Shown here one piece after another: positions 20,145 through 31,893 of a stretch of 64,000 nucleotides of DNA. The stretch is from Conchocele bisecta. Its lineage: Eukaryota > Mollusca > Bivalvia > Lucinida > Thyasiridae. The stretch lies in assembly GCA_029237695.1 (NCBI GenBank), contig CM055271.1:35708462-35772461 (forward strand), in the 5' to 3' direction. Positions within the stretch are counted from its first letter, which is position 1; each line of letters starts with the position of its first letter. The translations under genes were made by a program, and so were the position numbers. The notes beneath the pieces are model-generated. The model was not told the DNA's origin. It was given only the letters and a program-made list of their open reading frames with translations, and did no database searches.

Positions 20145-20945
20145 ATGGCCGCAGCCTGCATGTCGCGCCTTGTGGCTAGGCATGGACACTAAAAAAAAGA
20201 TATAGTATAACGAAACACTTTAAGCAAAAAACTTAAGCAAAAACTTTAACCGGACACACGTACGGGCGCGAAAAAAACTTTAACCAAAAACTTCAAAGTA
20301 ATTTGACCTTGACATTGGGCACAGGGGCCGCACGGGAGGGGGTGGGTTAGAATGAAAATATAGATATGATATAAACACCCATGTGAGTTTCAATAAGGTA
20401 ATGGGCAAAGCAGTTGCAGGAGATATAGTATAACGAAAACTTTAACCAAAAAACTTAATCAAAACACTTAACCAAAAACTTTAACCAAAAAACAAATTGA
20501 CCAAAAACTTCAAAACTAATTTGACCTTGACATTGGGCACATGGGGCCGCACGGAAGGGGGGGAATAGAATGAAAATATAGATGATGATAAACACCCATG
20601 TGAAGTTTGAAGGTAATGGGCAAAGCAGTTGCAGAGATATAGTATAACGAAAAACTTTAACCAAAAAAATTAACCAAAAACTTTCCCCCCCCCTTAACCA
20701 AAAAATAAACTTAACCAAAAACTTCAAAGTAATTTGATCTTGACATTGGGCACAGGGGCCGCACAGGAGGGGGTAGAATGAAAATATAGATGATGATAAA
20801 CACCCATATGAAGTTTCAAGGTAATGGTGTATAACGAAAACTTTAACCAAAAACTTTAACCAAAAAACTTAACCAACAACTTTAACCAAAGAACTTAACC
20901 AAAAACTTTAACCGGACACTCGTACGTACGTACGTACGTACATAC
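20145..20945. repeat. Block of three 'gggcacaggggccgcac' repeats inside the array
   Basis: Three copies spaced about 215 bp share CTTGACATTGGGCACAGG, AGAATGAAAATATAGATGAT and AACTTTAACCAAAAA runs. It ends in a CGTA microsatellite at about 20918-20946. The family is the same as the copies near 8.3-9.4 kb. Confidence 0.8.
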
Positions 20946-22252
20946 GTACATATGTAACTAAGTAATCTAAGGATAAAGGTAGGTCAAGGTCAAATATAGG
21001 TCAGAGATTATTGATGTACATCACTAGGAGATGAAGTTGTCCAAGTATGGTTGATGTAGGCCCAGAAGTATTCCATATATAAGCTTGACTATATTATAAT
21101 AAACATTAAGCAAGTAATTCAAGGTTAAATGTAGGTGATGGTAAAATAAAGGTCAGGGGTTATTGATGTACATCCCTATGAGAAAAAGTTATCCAAGTAT
21201 GGTGTCTGTATGCACAATAGTATTCCATCTACAAGCTTGACTAAAAACCTTAACCAAGGCTGAGTAAAAACCTTAACCAAGGGGAATTAAGTAAGTAATT
21301 TTAAGGTTAAATGTAGGTCAAGGTCAAATATAGGTCAGGGGTTGTTGATGTACATCACTAGGAGATGAAGTTGTCCAAGTATGGTTGGTGTAGGGCAATG
21401 AGTATTCCATCTACAAGCTTGACTAAAAACCTTAACCAAAGAGAATTAAGTAAGTAATTCAAGAGGAAAAGTAGGTCAAGGTCAAATATAGATCAGGGGT
21501 TATTGATGTACATCACTATGAGAAAAGGTTGTCCAAGTATGGTGTCTGTATGCACAATAGTATTCCATGTACAAGCTTGAGTAAAAAGCTTAACCAAGGT
21601 CGAGTAAAATCTTAACCAAGGGAATTAACTAAGTAATTCAAGTTAAAATGTAGTGAAGGTCAAATATAGGTCAAGGGGTTGTTGATGTACATCACTAGGA
21701 GATGAAGTTGTCCAAGTATGGTTGGTGTAGGGCCGGGAGGAGTATTCCATCTACAAAGCTTGACTAAAAACCTTAACAAAAGAAAATTAAGTAAGTAATT
21801 CAGAGGAAATGTAGGTCAAGGTCAAATATAGATCAGGGGTTATTGATGTACATCACTATGAGAAAAGGTTGTCCAAGTATGGTGTCTGTATGCAAAATCT
21901 TAACGAAGGGGAATTAACTAAGTAATTCAAGGTTAAATGTAGGTGAAGGTGAAATATAGGTCAGGGGTTGTTGATGTACATCACTAGGAGATGAAGTTGT
22001 CCAAGTATGGTTGGTGTAGGGCCAGGAGTATTCCATCTACAAGCTTGACTAAAAACCTTAACCAAAGAGAATTAAGTAAGTAATTCAAGAGGAAATGTAG
22101 GTCAAGGTCAAATATAGATCAGGGGTTATTGATGTACATCACTATGAGAAAAGGTTGTCCAAGTGTCAGTATTTTGGTGTCTGTATGGAATAGTCTGTAC
22201 AAGCTTGAGTAAAAAGCTTAACCAAGGTCGAGTAAAAATCTTAACCAAGGGG

Positions 22253-22719
22253 AGTGAGTGAGTGAATAGGGTTTAACGTCCGCTTTTCTGACATAGAGGT
22301 ACAAGCCTCAGGGAGTCTACACGCAGACGGGTCAACGGGGTTGAGTCCCGTATCCACCTGTCCGAGGGGGGTAAATCCCAACTTCAGAACTCAATATTTA
22401 CAATCAAAATATATATTCAGTCCTGAAATTAGAACAACCTGATCTGGTGCCAGGGCCTCGCCACACCAGCATCATTTATCCCATCCCCTAAAAGTAATAG
22501 GATTAGCACTAATCTTACTTTTATATATGGGGCATAGCCTGACTCAACTCTCACATACAAGAAAGGCAAAAATGTACATGAGGGCCAAATCCGGTATAGT
22601 GGGTTCCGGAAAGTATGAACCCAATCGTTAAGCCAGTTTAGTCGCCTTTTACGACAAGCAATGGCTACTGCAGCACTATTCTCAGGATCAGTTGATCCCG
22701 CCCCGGTGCCTGCACGGGG
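22253..22719 (-). mobile_element. SINE-like retroposon with 13-bp target duplication
   Basis: CTTAACCAAGGGG occurs at 22240-22252 and 22720-22732, an exact 13-bp duplication of array sequence that pins the insertion. The 467-bp insert starts with AGTGAGTGAGTGAATAGGG, a likely simple-sequence 3' tail on the minus strand, and contains TTGTCGTAAAAGGCGAC (reverse strand), a block I associate with molluscan SINE-like elements. No tRNA boxes were clear, so the SINE class is uncertain; the length of the duplication argues for LINE-mediated integration. Confidence 0.7.
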
Positions 22720-23935
22720 CTTAACCAAGGGGAATTAACTAAGTAATTCAAAGTTAAATGTAGGTGAAGGTCAAATATAGGTCAGGGGTTGTTGATGTAC
22801 ATCACTAGGAGATGAAGTTGTCCAAGTATGGTTGGTGTAGGGCCAGGAGTATTCCATCTACAAGCTTGACTAAAAACGTTAACCAAGGGGAATTAAGTAA
22901 GTAATTCAAGCGGAAATGTAGGTCAAGGTCAAATATAGATCAGGGGTTGTTGATGTACTTCACTAGGAGATGAAGTTGTCCAAGTATGGTGGGTGTAGGG
23001 CCAGTAGTATTCCATATAGAAGGTTGACTAAAAACCTTAACCAGAGGAATTAAGTAAGTAATTGAAGAGGAAATGTAGGTCAAGGTCAAATATAGATCAG
23101 GGGTTATTGATGTACATACCTATGAGAAAAGGTTGTCGAAGTATGGTGTCTGGATGCACAATAGTATTCAATGTACAAGCTTGAAAAAAAACCTTAACCA
23201 AGGTTGCCTAAAAACCTTAACCAAGGGGAATTAAGTAAGTAATTCAAGAGGAAATGTAGGTCAAGGTCAAACATAGATGAGGGGTTATTGATGTGCATCA
23301 CTAGGAGATGAAGTTGTCCAAGTATGGTGGGTGTAGGGCCAGTAGTATTGCATATACAAGCTTGACTAAAAACCTTAACCAATGTTGACTAAAAACCTTA
23401 ACCAAGGGGAATTAAGTAAGTAATTGAAGAGGAAATGTAGGTCAAGGTCAAATATAGATCAGGGGTTATTGATGTACATACCTATGAGAAAAGGTTGTCG
23501 AAGTATGGTCTCTGGATGCACAATAGTATTCAATGTACAAGCTTGAAAAAAAACCTTAACCAAGGTTGCCTAAAAACCTTAACCAAGGGGAATTAAGTAA
23601 GTAATTCAAGAGGAAATGTAGGTCAAGGTCAAACATAGATGAGGGGTTATTGATGTGCATCACTAGGAGATGAAGTTGTCCAAGTATGGTGGGTGTAGGG
23701 CCAGTAGTATTGCATATACAAGCTTGACTAAAAACCTTAACCAAGGTTGACTAAAAACCTTAACCAAGGGGAATTAACCAAGTAATTCAAGTGGAAATGT
23801 AGGTGAAGGTCAACTATAGATCAGGGGTTATTGATGTACATCACTAGGAGATGAAGTTGTCCAAGTATGGTGGGTGTAGGGCCAGTAGTATTCCATATAC
23901 AAGGTTGACTAAAAACCTTAACCAAGGCGTGACGG

Positions 23936-24560
23936 TGACGCCGACGCCGGGGTGACAACATAAGCTCTACTTATTCTTCGAATAGTCGAGCTAATAAAAA
24001 GGGAGATAACTCAAAAATTAGCTACGCAAGAGTTGTCATTCTTGTGCGCGACACACCTCCGGGTCGTGGTGTATGCATGTGTGAAGTTTCATGAAAATAT
24101 TCCAAAGGGTGGTCGAGTTATGCTCAATCAGTGCACAAAACAAAAAAGGGAGATAACTAAAAAATTAGCTATGCAAGAGTTGTCACTCTTGTGCGTGACA
24201 TACCTTCGTGACGTGGTCTATGCATGTGTGAAGTTTCATGAAAATATTCCAAAGGGTGGTCGAGTTAATGCTCAATCAGTGTGTGAAACAAAAAAGGGAG
24301 ACAACTCAAAAATTAGCTATGCAAGAGTTGTCATTCTTGTGCGCGACACACCTTCGGGTCGTGGTCTATGCATGTGTGAAGTTTCATGAAAATATTCCAA
24401 AGGGTGGTCGAGTTATGCTCCGGACACGAAATCAGTGCGAGAAACAAAAAAGGGAGATAACTCAGAAATTAGGTATGCAAGAGTTGTCATTCTTGTGCGC
24501 GACACACCTTCGGGTCGTGGTCTATGCATGTGTGAAGTTTCATGAAAATATTCCAAAGGG
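23936..24560. repeat. Tandem repeat, about 150-bp unit, about 4 copies
   Basis: The unit runs GGGAGATAACTC, TATGCAAGAGTTGTCATTCT, GACACACCTTCGGGTCGTGG, TGTGAAGTTTCATGAAAATA, GGGTGGTCGAGTTATGCTC. Starts lie near 24000, 24148, 24295 and 24450. The unit is roughly 3n long in places, which keeps frames open, but no protein is implied. Confidence 0.88.
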
Positions 24561-24588
24561 TGTTCGAGTTATGCTCCGGACAAGAAGT

Positions 24589-24655
24589 GTCTGCGGCGGA
24601 CGCGGCCCGCTGTCAAACCCATAGTATCCCCCCGACGGAGTCCGGGGGAATTACA
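24589..24655. repeat. Second copy of the GTATCCCCC hairpin block
   Basis: TGTCTGCGGCGGACGCGG and CCCCGACGGAGTCCGGGG match 18947-19009. Confidence 0.8.
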
Positions 24656-24666
24656 ATTAGCAAATG

Positions 24667-24814
24667 CAGGCCCGTAGCCAGGAGGTCGGACGACCCCCCC
24701 CGCCCAGCCTCGAGGTCCACTTTTTTTAGCAAAAATTGCGTTTCAGACCACCTATATTTCAACCTCAGGCCCATCGAAACGACCCCCCTTCAAACAGGTC
24801 TGGCTACGGGCCTG
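24667..24814. mobile_element. Short hAT-like MITE, TIR CAGGCCCGTAGCCAG
   Basis: CAGGCCCGTAGCCAGGA at the left and TCTGGCTACGGGCCTG at the right form an almost perfect TIR. CAG/CTG termini of this kind are usual for hAT MITEs. An 8-bp duplication is not evident; AAATG stands near both ends. Confidence 0.8.
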
Positions 24815-26240
24815 AAATGTTGTGTTGTTTTTTTACAATTGTGACTACCTTTCTGGATGTTTATGGAAACGTTATTTTATAACAAATTCCGGCGGGCCCA
24901 CAAAGTTTTGTGAAGCTATATATCGCCCCTCTTGTCTATATTGCATAACGATCCACATATTATACAATATCTGGGGATTTTATTTTAAAGACCATTTTTC
25001 AAAAATGTATAAATTTACAATCAGTTTCAAATAGCATACTTGTTATGAGGAATATGGTTATCAGAGACTAGTTGTTCATCATTTTATATTTTCAAAAATG
25101 ATGGGGTCACACATGGTATTTTGAAGAATAACACTGCTTCGAACTATTAAATATCAGCAATTAAAGTAATTAATAGTTTGAAATAGTGTTTTGCTGAGCC
25201 CGACAATGGACTTGCAATAATTAATTCATGTAAATTTTCAGCATGTTGTGATTGTGAAAGAAACATGGAAATAAACATTAAAACATGATCATGATGTATT
25301 TGTAGTTCTTTATCATTCCATCGGCTCCCAGTTCCATCGGCTCCCAGACAATACGCGCATTTCAAACGGCTTTTCTGATTGGCGGACCAAAATAGTTGGC
25401 TTTATACTTGTATCACTTATGTAAATATTCCATCCAATGAAAACCGTCGATAGATGTATAGCTAAGCGCTGTTGCTATGCGAATTTTACATTTCCGGTCA
25501 CGAGTGCCCCTAACACAGTTCAGATTTTTTTAATTTCGCAACCCGCGAACTCGGACCGAATATTTAATGCGCCCGTTGGCCCATCAGTAATTTTTTTCTT
25601 GCGCCATTGACGATTTTTCCGCGCCATTCCGCGTCCTTGGCAGAACACTGCATGGTTATCGAAATTTGGGATAATATTTCCACTCATTTTGTTTGCATTC
25701 AGCAATGTGGGTTGAGCGCACCGTTGTAGCCATCTGTCGTTAGTTGGAAAAATAGCATGCAGCGATACATTATTGAAAGCTTAAAAGTGTAAAAAATATA
25801 TTTGTAATTATATAAATATCTAAAACAAAAAAGCTAGACTATTAAATGTGTTAATTGTTTTACATTTCATCTATTATAGGTTTCGTTTTTTTCCACGAAT
25901 AAAAAAAAAAGTAAATTCATGTAATGAACCCCATTTACGTACAGCAGCAAAGTAGCGCAGTGCAATCTTTACACTTTGCTAGCTCACTGGTCGCCAATCC
26001 GCGTACAGGTTTATACACCGTGCATTTCTGAGAGCGTTACATTTTGTCATGTTGCGCGCGCTCATGTAAACAGATGGGAGATATTTGGAAAAATCTGCAG
26101 GATAGTCTCATTCTAAACTGTAGTATAACGTTTGTATGGTCGTAATCTATAATTGTTCACCGGCAGTTGGTTTGTGCATTTATGATTACTAATTCGCTAC
26201 ACGTAACTTTTATTGCGATTGCAGATAAAATAAGGGCGTG
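24815..26240. other. No recognised feature
   Basis: This is AT-rich intron 1 sequence. There is no supported exon, repeat pair or protein motif. Confidence 0.35.
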
Positions 26241-26274
26241 AAACCTTCCACACCGAATTCGCTGTGGAAGGTTC
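26241..26274. repeat. Small hairpin AACCTTCCACACC
   Basis: AACCTTCCACACCGAATTCG is followed by CTGTGGAAGGTT. It forms a stem of about 12 bp in intron 1. Confidence 0.7.
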
Positions 26275-26561
26275 AGTGTGTAAAATGGCTGTTAGCGCTT
26301 CCACGGTGAAAGGAGTGACCCAGTAAGCGTATTTAAACTATGGAATACCTTGCTCTAGCTATATGCTATTGACCAGCAACACCGCTGTTATGGGAATTGC
26401 GACAAAATGACGTAAAATCAGATTGTTCTTAATTTTATGACACCGTCATTCATATCACTGCCTGTCAGTGTGATCTAGTTCACGATTTGGTTTTTGCCAA
26501 ATCTTGGTGGGTGGGGCAGTTGAGGGCAAATTATGGTAGACTCCTGGGAAGAAGCTCTTAC

Positions 26562-26634
26562 CCCAGTCTTCATTTGACAACAGATTGTTGGCAAAGAACT
26601 TTCTGTCCACCTCGGACACAAAATCAATCTCCAT
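26562..26634 (-). CDS. ATF6: ATF6-like gene, exon 1 (start of coding)
   Basis: Coding starts at 26634 in a strong Kozak context (GACGCCATGG) and runs to a donor G/GTAAGA at 26561. It comprises 24 codons plus one base (phase 1). The peptide MEIDFVSEVDRKFFANNLLS ends NEDW. This lines up with the extreme N-terminus of vertebrate ATF6 beta (SEI..(R)FFxxNLLSxEDW), the clearest identity clue in the gene. ATF6 is an ER membrane-anchored bZIP factor released by Golgi proteolysis in the unfolded protein response; only its cytosolic activation region is visible here. Intron 1 is about 16.8 kb. The 5' UTR extends upstream toward 26.8 kb; no TATA box was identified. Confidence 0.75.
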
Positions 26635-26814
26635 GGCGTCTACTGTTGGATGATTAAAGTCATAAACAACAAATTCATAGCAGCTAAATTAAAATCTCAA
26701 AAACAACAACATGCGTGGAAAATAATAATTATCCACCATTGCATTTTCGTAATGCGGAAGTAAGAAGATTTCGGCATAGACTAAAACGCAGACACAACCG
26801 ACAGCGGGTATGAC

Positions 26815-26985
26815 TGAAGTACGAAATGGGCGAAAAGGGCGAAATGGAGATTGTCGGGCGAAATGGAGTTTTATATCGCCTATAACTTGCTAATGAATGC
26901 ATGGAATTATGTTTTTTTCTTATTATATCTATTATACAGTTGTATATGTATAATATATAGTTGAAAAAAATGGGTTAAAAAGCAA
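26815..26985 (+). repeat. GGGCGAAATGGAG repeat, copy 1
   Basis: ACGAAATGGGCGAAAAGGGC, then GGGCGAAATGGAG twice, then TATCGCCTATAACTTGCTAA and ATTATACAGTTGTATATGTA. An inverted, longer copy lies at 37665-37935. It starts just upstream of the ATF6-like first exon. Confidence 0.85.
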
Positions 26986-27629
26986 TGTGTCAACTAAAAG
27001 AATCATATTGAATGCCAGTCTATTTATCATTTGAGACACGCCATGTGATTTGTATCTTCGAGCATCTGCGTGATTTTATGAAATCCATTTACAGAAGATG
27101 TGGTAATTTCCGTAGATAGCATCAGAAGCTGACACACATTTTAGATTACATGCGTAATGGAATTCCGCATGTACTCTGAAATGTGTGTGAACCTGGTCTT
27201 AGTATATGCCCTGTCCTGTTCTTTTCTATACATGTTGAACAAATAAAGTTGCCCAAACTGTTACTTGAATGTTTTCATTAGCCAATATATGAATATTTGT
27301 TTGTTTCACACGAAGGGGGTTATGTCTAATGGGGTTTTGTCCTACATTCATAAATTAAAGGTAGTAGTATGGCTTTATTTCCTCTATATGCAACATGATG
27401 TTGCGCATGTGTAGCCAATGTCAACTGACATCTTTCATCTTCTCTCGAGATTTTCTCAATTTTCTCTCAATTTCCGATGGGACCATAGGTGAGACCAAAC
27501 CATTTAATTGTATAAACCCTGTACCTTGCACATACAAAGTATAAAACCATCACCAAAATTAGGGTTTATCGAGGAAAACCATTTTACCACGTTACCACGG
27601 TAAACATTGTTCACGGTGGGCACCTGCAA
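26986..27629. other. Intergenic, no recognised feature
   Basis: This is sequence between the putative ATF6 promoter region and the LINE. No supported gene or repeat was found. Confidence 0.35.
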
Positions 27630-28059
27630 CCAAATATTTTCCACTTCCGGTTCCACTGTGAAAGCTGCAACTTTGTAAGTTTTCGTATGTTTTCCCATCT
27701 CTCCCAGTGCTACTGCAACCAAGCATTACAGTTGCAAACATCCATGCTGTAAACGTTGCTCAACACTGCAAACATGCTCCAGTGTGGGCCGTCCTACTAC
27801 TCTTACTCCATGTGAGCATCTACAGACACCAATGCAAAACTGCAGAAACCTACCCCACCCACATCGCGGGTAAATGGGGACACATGCTTGACAAGTGCTA
27901 TTAGTCGCACATCAGCCCTGAAATTCTCGCTCTGGTACCAAGCAACGTCAACACGTCACAAAACAACGAGACACAAAACACTGTTCTCAATTAGCAACGC
28001 TAATACTTCTTTGCTCAGACATCGAACCAAATCCTGGACCTTCTGGACTAGGTAACTCG

Positions 28060-28422
28060 CTAGAGTCTTCTACAGTATTCCCATGTGGAAACTGCCAACT
28101 ACCAGTCACTTGACATGTGGGAGGGGGTGGAATGCGAAACCTGCTAACAACCTGGTACCATGCCGATTGCCAGAACATATCTGACAGCATGTATGACAGA
28201 TTAGGATCAAGTAGGGTTGGGGTGTGGACATGCCTACAATGTAACAGCCTAAACACCACCTCAAACACACACCGAACTCTGGACTCTTTCGAAACACCAA
28301 ATCCATACACTGACTTAAATGACACTCCGCATGAGGAAAGCACGCCATTGCTTACTTCAACTCCCAAACAAAAATCAACAGACAACAAAAAGAAAACAAA
28401 ACCTCCACAACAGACGTCCTAA
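28060..28422 (+). pseudogene. LINE ORF1-type PHD finger, broken
   Basis: CGNCQLPVT and, after a stop and frame change, WYHADCQNISDSMYDRL and WTCLQCN give the Cys-x2-Cys ... WYHxxC ... Cys-x2-Cys layout of a PHD finger. Many CR1-type LINEs of lophotrochozoans carry such a finger before the endonuclease. A low-complexity Thr/Lys/Pro linker follows. The finger itself contains an in-frame stop, so it is not functional as it stands. Confidence 0.7.
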
Positions 28423-28429
28423 ACCACTA

Positions 28430-29095
28430 AAGGTCATAATTATCAACTGCCGATCCATAATGGACAAAAAAGAAGAATATGAAAACATGATTGACTCGGT
28501 AAAACCAGATATTGTCCTGGGGACCGAATCGTGGCTGAAACCCAAACATCATGACAGTGAAGTGTTTGACCCTTGCCTTGGATACACCCCATACAGAAGG
28601 GACAGGCTAGGGCAAACAGGGGGTGGGGGTATTCATCGCAATTAAAAACTCATTTATCATTCAGAACATAACAGAACTTCAGACAGACTGTGAAAATTTA
28701 TGGATAAAATTAGAAATGAAAGGATGTAAACCCCTAATAATCTGCGTATACTACAAACCACATGAACATGATCACCAGAGTCTCCTAGAATTTAGGAAGT
28801 CTCTGGAACTGGCACAAAAACACAACGCAAATGTCTGGATCGGAGGCGACTTCAATTTACCGAAAATGGACTGGGGCAACATGACACCTACACCAGATTG
28901 CAGACACTCATCCTACTACAGAGAATTTCTAGAGGTCATAAACGACCTCAACCTACACCAAGTCGTAAACACACCAACAAGAGACAAACACATCCTAGAC
29001 CTATTCTTCACAAACAACCCCACACTGATCAAAAGGGTCAACGTACTACCCGGTATCAGTGACCATGACATAGCACACATCGAAGTGGATATGAT
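28430..29095 (+). pseudogene. LINE APE-type endonuclease domain
   Basis: Visible landmarks are INCRSIMDKK (start of fold), GTESWL (catalytic Glu), GGDFNLPKMDW (D-x-N), HILDLFFTNNP and GISDHD (the SDH catalytic end). One frameshift near 28630 separates the first third from the rest. All expected catalytic residues are present, so this domain is the best preserved part of the element. It would nick target DNA for target-primed reverse transcription. Confidence 0.8.
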
Positions 29096-31258
29096 TACAA
29101 AAATTAAATCACAGTCACCGATAAATATCCCTCTTTATAAGAAAGCCAACTGGGATGGCATCAAACTTTCACTGAATACATACCACATGAACATGATCAA
29201 CTCAGACCAATATAGCAACCTCACTGTTGAGGAACTATGGAATAGCTTCACAACAGAACTTAACACATTAATAAATATACACATACCCACCAAACTCGCA
29301 TGCAACAGAAACAAACTTCCATGGATAAATCAGGAATTAAAACGTTTAGCCAGGAAGAGAGACAGATTATATAGAAAACAAAGGTCAACAGGTTTGTCTG
29401 AAGACCGAAAACACTTCCTCAACACAAAACACTTATTCAGGCAAAAAAGTAAACAAGCATACCGGAACTACCTAGAAAGCGTCCTGAATATAGCTCAACC
29501 ACCAGACAGCACCACACAAGAATCCTCACAACACAGACCAAAAACTAAAAAGCTATACTCTTTGCTTAAACATGCTAAGCAAGACGCAGCAGGAGTATCT
29601 ACCCTCAAAGAAGGCTATACTCCCCATGAAGATGACACCAACAAAGCAACACTACTCAACAAACAATTTCAATCCGTCTTCAGCCCTAAGTTCACACTAT
29701 CTCTAAAGTCCCTCTGCCAGATGAACATACAGGACTCTGTTGCACTCGGTCAGCAGAGTACCGCTGATCCAGGCCCATATAACAAAATATCAGATATCGA
29801 GATTTCAATTAACGGCATAGACAAACTACTACGGAATCTCAACCCACACAAAGCCTCGGGCCCGGATCAGCTCACACCGACAATCCTAAAAGAACTCCAC
29901 TTAGAACTCTCTCCAATCCTAAAAGCCATCTTCCAAAAATCACTAGACAGCGGTAGACTACCAGCCATCTGGAAGAGTGCCAATGTAGCGCCCATATACA
30001 AAAAAGGGGACAGATCCAATCGGCCTCTTCCATGACAAAACACTTCACTAACAACAACATACTACATGACATGCAACATGGCTTCCGAGAAAAGCGCTCC
30101 TGTGAGACACAACTACTGATGCTCACTCATGACCTACTGAAATCTGTACACAACAAAAAACAAGTAGACCTGATTCTTTTAGATTTTAGCAAAGCTTTCG
30201 ATAAAGTCAGTCACGAAAAACTCTTATTTAAATTACATAACTATGGAATCAGGGGAAACGTATTAAAATGGATAACATCATTTCTGGACAACCGCTCTCA
30301 ATCAGTAGTTGTAAATGGAAAGACATCTGGTGTCATACCAGTCTCGTCCTGGCGTCCACAGGGGTCTGTTCTTGGACCAATACTATTCCTAGCATACATT
30401 AACGACTTGCCCGAAAATGTAACACTCCACAGTTCGCCTTTTTGCAGATGACACAGCCATATACATCACATTAGACACTGAAGATCAATCAAAAGCCCTG
30501 CAAGACGACCTCACTAACCTAGAAAAATGGGAAAACATGTGGGATATGGAATTTAACCCTTCAAAATGCCAAGTCATTCACATCACAAATTCAAGACACA
30601 TATTCCCACAACATACAATCTACACAACACTACACTAGAATCTGTCCCCTCAGCGAAATACCTAGGGGTAGACATCACATCAGACATGTCCTGGAACACA
30701 CATATAGACAGGATTTCAAAGCAGGCAAACAAAACACTAGGCTTTCTAAAGCGCAACATCAAGGTACACTCAGAACAACTTAATTCTACAGCATACAAAA
30801 CCCTGGTACGACCACAACTAGAGTACTGCTCCTCAGTTTGGTCCCCCCACACACAAAACTCTATCTATCAACTCGAAATTGTCCAGCGCAGAGCCGCTCG
30901 CTGGGCAACTCGTACATACCAGCGCACATCCAGCGTAACAAATACTTTACAAAGGCTTGGATGGCGTCGCTTAGAATTAAGACGGATAGATACCAGGCTA
31001 TCCATGCTATACAAGATCACCAATGATCTTGTGGCCATCCCAGCAGAACACTACTTAACGCAAAACACAAGACCATTAAGACACATCACATCCACTCCAG
31101 TACAGAATTATCTCAGCCAACACAGACTACTATAAGTACTCCTTCTTCCCATACACTGTAGCCATCTGGAATTCCCTACCTATGGGTATTCCAACCCTAC
31201 CCACATTAAACCAGTTCAATCAGGCTGTCAGCCGGATTGAACACACCACATTCGCCTA
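29096..31258 (+). pseudogene. LINE reverse transcriptase and C-terminal region
   Basis: RT motifs: NPHKASGPDQLTP (29843), [23 protein letters not shown] (motif A, about 30172), [11 protein letters not shown] (motif B, 30355) and FADDTAIY (motif C, about 30440) in another frame. The usual NYRPISL block after KKGDRSN is missing; about 60-75 bp appear deleted near 30020. The C-terminus continues with LGFLKRNIK, LVRPQLEYCSSVW, IVQRRAARW and, in a last frame, AIWNSLPMGIP. It is dead through at least four frame breaks. Confidence 0.82.
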
Positions 31259-31674
31259 AATCCCAGCCCTGTGTTTTTACTTTTATCTAGAATAACACTC
31301 CCCTGTATATACTGCCTCTGGCTTTTACTGCAACTTTTACTCATACTAACACTCTTGTCAGTTTGACGCGCATACATGCATCTATAAGTCCACAACAGGG
31401 GTTCTAGATTAACGGAAGATAGATAGAAGATAGACAAACAAGAAAGCATAGAAATATACATGTAAAATAAATTAGATATACATCGGTTGATGGTTGCAGG
31501 ACATTGTAGTGCCGATAAAAAATGGAATTTAATCCGAATCGACTCTTTAAGGACATAACTCCATTTGCATTTATGAACTATCATGTCGTGTTTCACGTTT
31601 CATTGCGTCATTGGTATAGAAATTTACATATATACATACATAAAAGGGCACCCAGCGGAGAGAATGGTCCTTAC

Positions 31675-31698
31675 GACACACACACACACACACACATG
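31675..31698. repeat. CA microsatellite
   Basis: A short run of (AC)n follows the LINE 3' end. Confidence 0.9.
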
Positions 31699-31893
31699 TG
31701 CGACCAGCACAGACCCAGATCGGATCCCACATCTGTGCGGGCCGATCAGGGTCTGTCATGTTCGTCAATGTATATGTATTTATACCACACGGCAACAAAG
31801 CGATTATCATTCGATCAGACTGTGTAAGTGTGCAGTCGGACCCCTTTCTTTAAGTATTGTCACTTATTGTAAATGCTATAAGAAACTTTTTCT

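Larger units (their letters stand above)
19976..23935. repeat. Tandem array, about 160/182-bp units forming a dimeric higher-order repeat
   Basis: At least 15 units carry GATGTACATCACTA and GGTCAAGGTCAAATATAG-type blocks. Two variants alternate: type A has GGAGATGAAGTTGTCC and type B has TGAGAAAAGGTTGTCC, giving an A/B dimer of about 340-362 bp. Two 362-bp dimers around 23194-23382 and 23556-23744 are identical over the compared stretch, showing recent duplication. The array is interrupted at 20145-20945 by another repeat block and at 22253-22719 by a retroposed element. It lies wholly inside intron 1 of the ATF6-like gene. Confidence 0.9.
27630..31440 (+). mobile_element. CR1-like non-LTR retrotransposon (LINE), nearly full length, decayed
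   Basis: Domains in order: a PHD-type zinc finger (about 28080-28235), an APE-type endonuclease (28430-29090), a linker, a reverse transcriptase (29810-30560) and a C-terminal region (30600-31258). The tail contains GATAGATAGAAGATAGAC, plausibly the 3' simple repeat. The frame is broken at about 28110, 28630, 30020, 30430, 30600 and 31130. The domain set and RT motifs fit the CR1/L2 part of the Jockey group, which is family knowledge. The 5' limit is estimated from where LINE-like, non-AT-rich sequence begins. Confidence 0.85.

Noticed and set aside
22429..22728. 99-residue minus-strand protein
   Set aside because: It lies inside the retroposed SINE-like insert and crosses its border; spurious.
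23194..23744. Two identical 62-residue proteins
   Set aside because: They result from recently duplicated satellite dimers; no coding evidence.
26562..26634. Direct splicing of ATF6-like exon 1 to exon 3 or exon 5
   Set aside because: Exon 1 ends in phase 1; joining to either acceptor gives early stops. Only joining to 9755 keeps the frame.
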